Source of the DNA: CAVSWN01 sp046728115
GTDB taxonomy: Bacteria; Acidobacteriota; Vicinamibacteria; Vicinamibacterales; CAVVIG01
Direction: 5' to 3'
NCBI GenBank assembly: GCA_046728115.1
Contig: JBKPDW010000601.1
Location: 1-19,834, forward strand
DNA: 19,834 nucleotides
Shown: positions 13,498 to 19,834 of the stretch, one piece after another
Layout: each line of letters opens with the position of its first letter
Numbering within the stretch: the stretch's first letter is position 1
The notes under the pieces: generated by a model
Databases searched by the model: none
What the model was told of the DNA's origin: nothing
The model's input: the letters and a program-made list of their open reading frames with translations, nothing else
Translations under genes and position numbers: made by a program

Positions 13498-14654
13498 CGC
13501 CGCGCCTCGGCGGTCGATGGTTTCGCAGGCGACGACTGACCGAGATATTTCAGAAACCAGTCGGCGGCCAGCGTCGAGCCGACTTCGAATCCCGTGTACG
13601 AGTACGCCTGAAAGTGCGTCAGTTCCGGATATACGATCGTCTGCGCGACGATACCGCGGTCCTTGAGGTACTTCGTTGCCTCCACGGCGCCGCCGGGACC
13701 GTTGGTCAGTTCGTCTCTCTCCGCGGCCAGAAACAGAATCTTCGTCGTGTCCGCGATCTGATCGAGCAGTGCGCCGGGCCGGACGTCGCGATTCCTGAAA
13801 TTGCCAAACACGTCGATCTTGCTCTTGAACGAGAATCCGCCATCAACTTCGGCACCCTGTCCGGTGCGGGCGCGCCTCATCGCATCGTCGAGCATCACCG
13901 CCTGCGGGCCGGTTGGCAGCGGCGCAGGTTCGCGCGGGATCGGCCGCGGTCCCGCCACCTGCGAGACGACGGCCTTCGCACGTGTGTCAACTTCTGCCAC
14001 TGCGATCACCACGCCGCCAGCATTGCTCGATCCCCAGATGCCGATGCGGTCGGGATCCACGCCCGGCTCGCCTTGCAGATACGAAATCGCCGCGCGGTAA
14101 TCGTCCACTTCGTGCGAGTTGTTCAAGTTCGTTCGCTTGATGATGATGCCCAGCCGCTTCTCGCTCAAAATCTGTGCATCCGTTGTCGGATCGGGCGCGA
14201 GGAGACGCAGGTCGTCGGAGCCGCTGCCGCTGAAGCCATAGCTCTGATAGTCGATCGCCATCGCAACGAGACCACGGGCCGCGAATCGCGCGCTGTACTT
14301 CTCGATGCCGATCGACAGCGCGTTGATCCCATGCCCAACCACCACAGCGGGCCTGCGATCGCTGGTTGTGAATCCTTTCGGAAAGAACAATTTGCCATAC
14401 AACGGCGTACCGCCATCGACGTAGAACGTGATCTGTCGTGTGGCGATGCCGTCCGGCAGGTTGTAATCCCAGTCGCGCGGCTGCGTCCCGCCTTCGCGCT
14501 TCATGTCGGCATCCGTCGCCTGCCGATGAAACTCGCCTTTGCTCTTCTCGATGAGCTCCGTGCTGATTTGCGCTCGCAGCAGAGAGGGAGACACGCCGAT
14601 CACGGCGAACACGGCGAGGCCGACGAGGCGCCGATCCAGGGGCCGATCGGCCAT
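13494..14654 (-). CDS. Exported alpha/beta hydrolase (intact triad)
   Basis: A 386-residue secreted hydrolase. The start at 14654 follows AGGAG by about 8 bases and gives a signal peptide (1-28, ending LLRAQ). Residues 70-100 carry TFYVDGGTPLYGKLFFPKGF, typical of the esterase family in which a strand pair precedes the core. AMAIDYQSYGFSGSGS (131-146) is the loop after strand 4; the nucleophile elbow is GIWGSSNAGG with Ser210; Asp314 (AAERDEL) and His347 (ELTHFQ) complete the triad. Substrate is not predictable; ester or small polymer hydrolysis in the periplasm fits the family. It shares the YLQGEPGVD-RIG-WG segment with the downstream protein encoded at 12502-13497, showing tandem duplication. 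It is the first gene of that pair; the next upstream coding region on the strand ends at 14912. Confidence 0.85.
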   Translation of the reverse strand: MADRPLDRRLVGLAVFAVIGVSPSLLRAQISTELIEKSKGEFHRQATDADMKREGGTQPRDWDYNLPDGIATRQITFYVDGGTPLYGKLFFPKGFTTSDRRPAVVVGHGINALSIGIEKYSARFAARGLVAMAIDYQSYGFSGSGSDDLRLLAPDPTTDAQILSEKRLGIIIKRTNLNNSHEVDDYRAAISYLQGEPGVDPDRIGIWGSSNAGGVVIAVAEVDTRAKAVVSQVAGPRPIPREPAPLPTGPQAVMLDDAMRRARTGQGAEVDGGFSFKSKIDVFGNFRNRDVRPGALLDQIADTTKILFLAAERDELTNGPGGAVEATKYLKDRGIVAQTIVYPELTHFQAYSYTGFEVGSTLAADWFLKYLGQSSPAKPSTAEARR

Positions 14655-14679
14655 GGCGATTCTCCTGGTGGAAGGGTCG

Positions 14680-14787
14680 CGGCCGTATCCTATCATTAGC
14701 GCCGAACGCAAGGCCCCGCCCTTTCCGCGCTCGGGCGCCACGAAACTCCTCGAAAACGATCGAGTGCTGGTCTGGGACGTCGTGTGG
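14680..14787 (+). pseudogene. Possible remnant of a cupin-type gene
   Basis: Plus-strand translation here gives RPYPIISAERKAPPFPR then SGATKLLENDRVLVWDVVW, which resembles the start of a small cupin family (ENDRVxVWDxxW) seen in Acidobacteriota. The expected histidine-rich cupin motifs do not follow, and the sequence beyond 14787 loses all resemblance, so a 3' deletion is likely. The fragment overlaps the leader of the hydrolase gene at 14654. The remaining bases to 14911 hold no convincing gene. Confidence 0.3.
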
Positions 14788-14911
14788 TGCTACCTGGCCG
14801 TGCACCGTGTTCGAATTCAAGTAGGAACTGGAGGCATTGGAGGACTGTCCGCGAACTCCGAGCGTAGCGGCAGCCGCCCTGGCAGCACGGTCAGGGCGCG
14901 AGCCGTCGGCG

Positions 14912-16069
14912 TCATTGGCTTTTCTTCGCGGTCGCGAGAAACGCCTTCCCCTGAGAACGCACGATGTCGATCAGATTGCCCATCGACAGATTGACGTCCA
15001 CGAGGTGGAGCCCCCAGCTCTCGTTGACCTGACCGTTCTGCATCACGTCACCGGTGATGTCGTCGGTACGTGGGTCGGACGGATTGCCGTGCACGGTGAC
15101 TTCCAGGTGCGACCCTTTCTCGTTCGATACGCATTGCGCTGTGAGAAGACCAGGCACGCTCACAAACGGCGTGTCGATCGGTTTCGGCGGATTGACCCAC
15201 GGTCTCGGTTCGGCCGCCGAACCGACGATGCTGCGGCCTGCAGCCGACAGATATGAATGCAGTCCACCGCTCCCGCCGCCAAGGGCCGCGGGGTTCGTGC
15301 ACGCGGCCTCCATGTTCTCTCCCTGCACACGGCCGAATCTGGAGTTTGCCGGCGGCGGAATGGTCGATCGGAACGATGCATAGCTGATCACGCATCCGGT
15401 TTGCGTAGCCGAATGACAGAGCGGCACGTGCTGAAATGCACCGCCGACGTCTTTCCCTTTGGGAACCGGCAGGCTCGTGCCGAGCAGCAGCGCCGAAATC
15501 AGACGTGACTGCACCGGCTTGCCGTCAATCTCGTTGCGAATCAGCTGCGTGAGTACGCCCGATCCCTGCGAGTGCCCGATCAGCACCACGCCGCGGCCGT
15601 TGTTGTCGTGCTGCAGGTAGTAATTCCACGCGTCCACGACATCGGTGTACGCGAGTTCGCGGTCCACCGCCATCGGCGTCCCGGCGATCCCGGCGCGCAG
15701 CGCCGTCAGCGTCACCTGGCGGTACATCGGCGCGAAGAGCCGGCACGCTGCGCCGAAGCGCGCGAACTGTGCGCGGACGACGCCGCGCTCGGCCGCATCG
15801 ATATTCATGTCGCTGTTCGGCGACGGATCGGTCGAGACGGTGGGATAGACATAGAAGCAATCGAATGGCGCATTCGCTTGTGGCGCGAACTCCTCGCGCG
15901 TCAGCGTGCCGTCGGCAGCGACGATCGTCGTGTTCAGATCGATCGTGCACGCATCCTGCCGCTCCGGACGGCAGAGCCACGCTCGGCCATCGCCATAGTC
16001 GTTTTTCTCCGCGGCAATGCCAGCAACTGACGATGCCAGAAGGATGAATGCGAACAGACATCTTTTCAT
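14912..16069 (-). CDS. DUF3089 lipase-like alpha/beta hydrolase
   Basis: A 385-residue exported protein with signal peptide 1-20 (MKRCLFAFILLASSVAGIAA). The DUF3089 signature DCFYVYPTVS is at 70-79, and the nucleophile elbow IGHSQGSG (164-171) supplies Ser167. Four or more cysteines in the mature part (34, 41, 71, 109 and later ones such as in VPLCHS and GCVIS) suggest disulfides outside the cytoplasm. The expected activity is hydrolysis of a lipid-like or other ester. The ATG at 16069 shares one base with the stop of the MFS gene; a GTG three bases earlier (16072) would give a four-base overlap and is an alternative start. It is the last gene of the four-gene operon that begins with the redoxin; no T-rich terminator was found after 14912. 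Confidence 0.85.
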   Translation of the reverse strand: MKRCLFAFILLASSVAGIAAEKNDYGDGRAWLCRPERQDACTIDLNTTIVAADGTLTREEFAPQANAPFDCFYVYPTVSTDPSPNSDMNIDAAERGVVRAQFARFGAACRLFAPMYRQVTLTALRAGIAGTPMAVDRELAYTDVVDAWNYYLQHDNNGRGVVLIGHSQGSGVLTQLIRNEIDGKPVQSRLISALLLGTSLPVPKGKDVGGAFQHVPLCHSATQTGCVISYASFRSTIPPPANSRFGRVQGENMEAACTNPAALGGGSGGLHSYLSAAGRSIVGSAAEPRPWVNPPKPIDTPFVSVPGLLTAQCVSNEKGSHLEVTVHGNPSDPRTDDITGDVMQNGQVNESWGLHLVDVNLSMGNLIDIVRSQGKAFLATAKKSQ

Positions 16070-17331
16070 CACGCAATCGCCCTCGCTTTCTCAACGAGCC
16101 GTACGCCTTTTGTTTCAGGGAGCGCCCACACCGCCAGGCCGGCGAGCAGCGCAAATGGCGCGGCCAGCGCGATGCCGGCGCCGAACGTCAATCGCGCCGC
16201 AACCCACGCGATGACGACGGGCGCCAGGAACTGCACGCCGCGCGAGAGGTTGTAAATGATCCCGAGCGCCGCGCCGCGAACCGATGTGGGGAAGACTTCG
16301 TTCAACAGCGGCCCGATGCAGCCCCAGTTCCCTTCGCCCAGGCCCACCAGAAACATGAAGCCGAAGGTCATCACCGAATAGCCGCCGGCAAATCCCCACC
16401 CGAGCGTCACCATCAGCAGTCCAACCGCCTTGATCGTGGAAAACGCCGTGAAGCTGGGGCGTCTCCCGAAGTAATCGCTCGAGAAACCAAAGCAAACGTA
16501 CCCGACCAGCGACCCGACCTGGTCCATGAACAACAACCACGCAGAGTCGCCAAGCGACAGGCCGCGGATCTCGTGGAAATAGGTCGGCAGCCAGATCGTC
16601 TTGAACCAGTACGCCGCCATGTTCAAAGTCGTTACGATGGTCGCGATCGCGGTGGTCTTGCGCAGCGCAGGGCCGAGCATCTGCGACAGCACGCGAAGGT
16701 AGCGATGCCTGGCGGATTCGGGCGTGCGCTCGAGCAGCCACACGTCCGACTCGGGCATCTGCGTCCGGATGAACACGACGAGCAAAGCCGGCACAGCCGA
16801 CACCATGAAGGCCGCGCGCCAGCCGATCACAGGCGCGGCCAGATTACCCATCATCGTGGCGAAGAATCGGGCGAAAGCCGATCCGCTCTGCAGGTAGGAG
16901 CCGTACCGGCCACGGATGGCGGGCGGGACCGTTTCGCCGACGAGCGCATGCGCGACCGCCCATTCGCCGCCGACACCGATGCCCGTGATCGCGCGCGCGA
17001 CGAGCAACGTCCACATTCCCGTCGCGACACCGGACAGCAACGTGCCTCCGCAGTACACGAGGATCGTGATCATCAGGAGCGGCTTGCGACCGTAGCGATC
17101 CGCGAGTGCGCCCCCGAGCAGGCCGCCGACTGCTGTGAAGGCCAGCGCCGTTCCCAGCAGCACGGCCACATCGTCGCGCGACAAAGCGAGATCCTTGGTC
17201 AGCGTCGTCGATGCCACGAGGAAACTGAGCAGGAGCAGATCGTAGAAATCGAAGATCCAGCCGATGAAGGAGAACGCAAGAATCTTGCGGTGGATTGGTA
17301 ACGCAATCGGGCTCTCGCTCAGGAGCGGCAT
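16069..17331 (-). CDS. MFS carrier of the aromatic/organic acid symporter type
   Basis: A 420-residue transporter with twelve predicted membrane segments. The first segment carries GWIFDFYDLLLLSFL (24-38), the acidic FDFYD pattern seen in the acid:proton symporter branches (AAHS, SHS). The loop between segments 2 and 3 is the MFS signature GALADRYGRKP (74-84), and a second copy appears as GFSSDYFGRRPS in the C-terminal half. R-AITGIGVGGEW and PPAIRGRYGSY follow the usual pattern of these carriers. A mono- or dicarboxylic acid substrate is likely from family knowledge. The ATG at 17331 is two bases after the stop of the cytochrome c-PHM-TPR gene, and the stop abuts the lipase start, so it is inside a coupled operon and may import the product of, or export a substrate for, the oxidative enzyme. 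Confidence 0.85.
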   Translation of the reverse strand: MPLLSESPIALPIHRKILAFSFIGWIFDFYDLLLLSFLVASTTLTKDLALSRDDVAVLLGTALAFTAVGGLLGGALADRYGRKPLLMITILVYCGGTLLSGVATGMWTLLVARAITGIGVGGEWAVAHALVGETVPPAIRGRYGSYLQSGSAFARFFATMMGNLAAPVIGWRAAFMVSAVPALLVVFIRTQMPESDVWLLERTPESARHRYLRVLSQMLGPALRKTTAIATIVTTLNMAAYWFKTIWLPTYFHEIRGLSLGDSAWLLFMDQVGSLVGYVCFGFSSDYFGRRPSFTAFSTIKAVGLLMVTLGWGFAGGYSVMTFGFMFLVGLGEGNWGCIGPLLNEVFPTSVRGAALGIIYNLSRGVQFLAPVVIAWVAARLTFGAGIALAAPFALLAGLAVWALPETKGVRLVEKARAIA

Positions 17332-17333
17332 CG

Positions 17334-19184
17334 TTACCGTCTTTGGAGGTACACGGCCCGCTGACGGCGCAGTTCGTCTGCCTGCGGCCCCGGCGATTGC
17401 AAACGCAGCGCCGTATCGACCGCTTCCACGGCGCGATCGAACTGGCCATCGCCCGCGTACGCGGCAGCGAGATTGGCGAATCCTCCGGGCGAGTTCGGCT
17501 GCAGCCGGACGACCTCGGCGTACTCCTGGATCGCCTCGCGGAACTTGCGCTGCGCAGTCAGCACGCCGCCGAGATTGTTGTGCGCATTGGCGTACTGCGG
17601 ATCGATCTGCAGCGCTCGCCTGTACTCCAGCGCAGCCTCGTCGAGCCGGCGCGCATGCGTCAGCGCCGTGCCGAGATTGTAGTGCGCGACCGCAGAATCG
17701 GGCTGGAGCGCCAGCGACGCGCTGAAATGTTTCACCGCCGCGTCGGCCCGTCCCAGCTCCAGGTCCAGCAGCGCCGCGTCGTCGTGCAGCGCCGCTTCGT
17801 CGGGATGCTTCTCGATCTCGACTTCATAGCCGATGATGTCTTCCGCCGCGACCTTCGGCCGAAAGTCCCGATTGAGCCGAATGAGGTCGCCCTCGTCTTT
17901 TGTGAGCACCTGGATCCAGAGATCGCCCATCTCATCGGATGTGCGTTGTCCCCATCGCGCCCGCACGGGCGGCTGATCGGGATTGCGCGGGTTGTCGGCC
18001 GAATTGTCGTAGATGTACGTCATTGACAGCCGCGTCCCCCGGGGCAGGTGCAGCGGTGACACGAAGCGGTACACATGCTGCCACCTGAAATCCCAGTCTG
18101 CGATCGCGATGAGCGGGACGGTCGACCCATCGGGCAGCGTGGCGTCTCCCCGGACATGGCGCGCCCGGTAATGCGCGTGCGGCTGCACGGCTTCGACTTC
18201 GACGTCCACGGGCACGATGTACGAATCGGTGATGGTGTATCGCCGTTCTCCTGCCGGAATGTCGATGCTTTGTCGTCCCAGCCGGAGCATCGCGGGCGTA
18301 CGCGCCGGCGCGGCGTCGCTGAAATACAGGCCGACAGACGGCGCGACGAGCTCGGACTTGCCGCTCGGTCGCATGTGGAGTTCCACAACCAGGTCGGAGT
18401 GCGGAGCGAGTCGCCACGCCATATCGTTCGGCACGAGCGGCGAGATCTGACCGGGCGTCCAGCCCAGGAAATACCCGTCCGGATATTGCGCGGAGTGCGC
18501 AATCAGACCCTCGTAACCAGGACCGGGCTGCGCCTCGTCGAGTCGTCTGGACGCAGGCGTCGTGTCGATTCGAATGTTCGCGTGGTGAACAACTTTCGGA
18601 TTGCCCGGGCGGAACTCGAGCGCTCGGACGAATCGGGCAGACTCGGTTGGAATCGGCAGGACGAAGATCCTGAAGACGTCCGTGCCTTCGGGCGGCAGCA
18701 TAAACGGCTGCGGCAGCGTGATGATCAAATCCGGCTTTCCAACCTGCCACCCTTCCGTCCACGTCCGCGCTGGCGGCAAGTCGTGCGGGTCGCCTTCGAC
18801 TGCACCCTGATCGACCCACTGCCGAATGAGGCGAATCTCGCTGTCGGTGAGCGGATGCTGATCGACGAACGGACCGTTGCGGGGATCCGCCTTCCAGGGC
18901 GGCATGTAACGCCGCTCTGTCACCGCAGCCACCAGCGCCGCGCGACGTTTAACCTCGTCGTACTCGAGCAGGCTGAACGGTGCCGACCCGCCGGGATGGT
19001 GACACATGCCGCAGCGGTCGGAGACGAGCGGTGCGATGTCCCTGGAGAACGTTGGCGGTTCGGCCCCCGCTGAAGACCCGACCGTTCCCAGCATCAGAAC
19101 CAGCCACGAAAACACGAAACCACGAAACGAACTTACCCTGTGTCGTTTGTGTTGCCGGTGGCCGCGGCGGTTTTCGGCGTTCAT
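17334..19184 (-). CDS. Cytochrome c - PHM-like copper monooxygenase - TPR fusion (copy 3)
   Basis: A 616-residue three-domain exported protein. The start at 19184 is chosen because its ATG overlaps the redoxin stop (ATGA). The signal peptide is long, with a basic n-region (NRRGHRQHKRHR) and cleavage near 41. The cytochrome c domain has CGMCH at 58-62 and Met94 in RRYMPPWKAD. The PHM-like part keeps His200-His201 (VVHHAN), His270 (VELHMRPSG), His336 and His338 (PHAHYRARH) and Met419 in RTSDEMGDLWI, closest of the three to the SSDEMCNLYI of mammalian PHM. Residues about 465-600 are four TPR repeats (for example AHYNLGTALTHARRLDEAALEYRRALQIDP), probably a docking surface for a partner or polymer. 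It is more diverged than copies 1 and 2, which resemble each other. Confidence 0.9.
   Translation of the reverse strand: MNAENRRGHRQHKRHRVSSFRGFVFSWLVLMLGTVGSSAGAEPPTFSRDIAPLVSDRCGMCHHPGGSAPFSLLEYDEVKRRAALVAAVTERRYMPPWKADPRNGPFVDQHPLTDSEIRLIRQWVDQGAVEGDPHDLPPARTWTEGWQVGKPDLIITLPQPFMLPPEGTDVFRIFVLPIPTESARFVRALEFRPGNPKVVHHANIRIDTTPASRRLDEAQPGPGYEGLIAHSAQYPDGYFLGWTPGQISPLVPNDMAWRLAPHSDLVVELHMRPSGKSELVAPSVGLYFSDAAPARTPAMLRLGRQSIDIPAGERRYTITDSYIVPVDVEVEAVQPHAHYRARHVRGDATLPDGSTVPLIAIADWDFRWQHVYRFVSPLHLPRGTRLSMTYIYDNSADNPRNPDQPPVRARWGQRTSDEMGDLWIQVLTKDEGDLIRLNRDFRPKVAAEDIIGYEVEIEKHPDEAALHDDAALLDLELGRADAAVKHFSASLALQPDSAVAHYNLGTALTHARRLDEAALEYRRALQIDPQYANAHNNLGGVLTAQRKFREAIQEYAEVVRLQPNSPGGFANLAAAYAGDGQFDRAVEAVDTALRLQSPGPQADELRRQRAVYLQRR
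19105..19131. repeat. 8-bp tandem CACGAAA(A/C) repeat inside the signal-peptide coding region
   Basis: CACGAA recurs at 19105, 19113 and 19121, an exact 8-bp period, followed by ACGAA. On the coding (minus) strand this reads as TTTCGTGG-type repeats and is translated as SFRGFVFSW (residues 19-27) of the cytochrome c-PHM-TPR protein. Such CACGAAA arrays are otherwise typical of intergenic DNA. Confidence 0.65.
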
Positions 19185-19759
19185 CGCACGAAATCGGCGA
19201 TAAAACACCCAACCGCCTGAGTCGTGGGACGAGGCACCTCGCGACCGGCGATGACGGCGGTCAGGGCATCGGAGAGATCGTGTGTGGTGGGCGCCGGCCG
19301 TTCGAGCCCGAGATCAACATATCGGTCGTCGATCCGTCCGCGATACACGACTCTGCTGCCGACTACGACGACGGCCTCCGGCGTCACCGTCGCCTTCACG
19401 TATTTCACCAGTGAGAGGTGCGGATCGCGCAGCGCCTGCATCGAGTTGCCGTACCCGAATGCAGCCATGTGCTCGCGGATGGCCGACGCCTGCTCCGCGG
19501 GGCTCGGGTACACCAGCCGGAATTCCACGCGCTGGCCGGCGAACGCAGCCACGATTCGCCGCACCTCGGGCGCGTAGCGATTCGAGATCGGGCAATCGGT
19601 GCTCGTGAACAGAAACACGATTGCCCTCGTGCCCTCGGGTGCGGCCAGCGCGTCGACAGCGGCGCCGTCGACGGTCTGAACGGAAACATGTCCGGCCGCC
19701 TGCATCGCGGTCAGACCGAGCGCAACCATCAGTTGGAGCATGTTCAGCAAAGATAGCAC
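19181..19759 (-). CDS. Exported redoxin (thioredoxin-fold) protein
   Basis: A 192-residue protein (186 from the ATG at 19741). The N-terminus is a hydrophobic signal segment ending MQAAG. The thioredoxin-like core follows: AIVFLFTSTDCPISNRYAPE (46-65) has the AhpC/redoxin-type active-site cysteine Cys56 in a CPIS motif, with no second cysteine in the usual CxxC place. A further cysteine, Cys185, lies eight residues from the end (AVGCFIAD) and could resolve a disulfide with Cys56. From memory, proteins of this kind often neighbour cytochrome c-PHM genes in Acidobacteriota and Planctomycetes, suggesting a redox or metal-loading role for the copper enzyme. It is the first gene of the operon; its stop overlaps the start of the monooxygenase gene. 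The GTG at 19759 versus the ATG at 19741 cannot be decided, as neither has a good ribosome site. Confidence 0.85.
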   Translation of the reverse strand: MLSLLNMLQLMVALGLTAMQAAGHVSVQTVDGAAVDALAAPEGTRAIVFLFTSTDCPISNRYAPEVRRIVAAFAGQRVEFRLVYPSPAEQASAIREHMAAFGYGNSMQALRDPHLSLVKYVKATVTPEAVVVVGSRVVYRGRIDDRYVDLGLERPAPTTHDLSDALTAVIAGREVPRPTTQAVGCFIADFVR

Positions 19760-19834
19760 GTCGGCTCGCGTAGTAAGCTGGCCCGCACCTCAAACATGGG
19801 GCGCTCCCGCACCAAGGCGCACGCTGCGCAAGCC

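Noticed and set aside
176..14654. A polyvinyl alcohol degradation cluster (PVADH-like dehydrogenase plus alpha/beta hydrolases)
   Set aside because: The quinohemoprotein and the hydrolases are more than 10 kb apart on separate transcripts, and neither can be assigned to that polymer from sequence alone.
16048..17301. Plus-strand frame opposite the second MFS carrier
   Set aside because: Highly charged Arg/Gln/His-rich product typical of antisense to membrane-protein genes; no recognisable motif.
19796..19834. Possible plus-strand gene start at the right edge
   Set aside because: An ATG opens a 13-codon frame to the window end, but there is no ribosome site and too little sequence to judge.

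Overview
The window is about 20 kb of GC-rich bacterial chromosome carrying almost only exported or membrane proteins. The protein families (cytochrome c fused to a copper monooxygenase, PQQ propeller with cytochrome c, OB-fold secreted protein with two cysteines, DUF3089 lipase, MFS carriers) and the codon use suggest an Acidobacteriota member, probably of the Vicinamibacteria type. This placement is inference; there is no rRNA or tRNA to confirm it. No CRISPR array, transposase or phage gene was seen.

Layout. 1-40: tail of a plus-strand gene cut by the window edge. 176-2062 (minus): cytochrome c/PQQ alcohol dehydrogenase-like quinohemoprotein, divergent from a plus-strand group of an exported methyltransferase (2105-2719), an uncharacterised exported protein (2766-3770) and a first cytochrome c-PHM-like copper monooxygenase (3836-5236). 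A minus-strand permease (5347-6627) and a second cytochrome c-PHM protein (6735-8168) follow, the latter flanked on both sides by related imperfect palindromes. Next come a small OB-fold protein (8279-8647, minus) and a divergent membrane-anchored HupE-N-like protein (about 8712-9266, plus). A minus-strand series then holds a PAL-like NHL propeller (9349-10467), an OFA-type MFS carrier (10517-11752) whose start overlaps the stop of an exported protein (11749-12369), and two overlapping alpha/beta hydrolases (12502-13497, 13494-14654). After a probable cupin remnant (14680-14787), a four-gene minus-strand operon fills the right end in transcription order: redoxin (19181-19759), cytochrome c-PHM-TPR (17334-19184), MFS carrier (16069-17331), DUF3089 lipase-like protein (14912-16069). 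Its junctions are a 4-base overlap, a 2-base gap and a 1-base overlap.

The most striking feature is the pairing of activities. Three proteins carry every copper ligand of peptidylglycine alpha-hydroxylating monooxygenase (PHM) behind a c-type heme domain, and the same 16 kb holds a propeller retaining all six catalytic and zinc residues of the PAL half of eukaryotic peptide-amidating enzyme PAM. This looks like a dispersed, heme-coupled, periplasmic counterpart of PAM, with a redoxin and carriers in support. The substrate is unknown. Other points of interest are a hydrolase that lost its catalytic serine beside an intact paralogue, and several genes whose signal-peptide starts are built from short tandem repeats of intergenic type.
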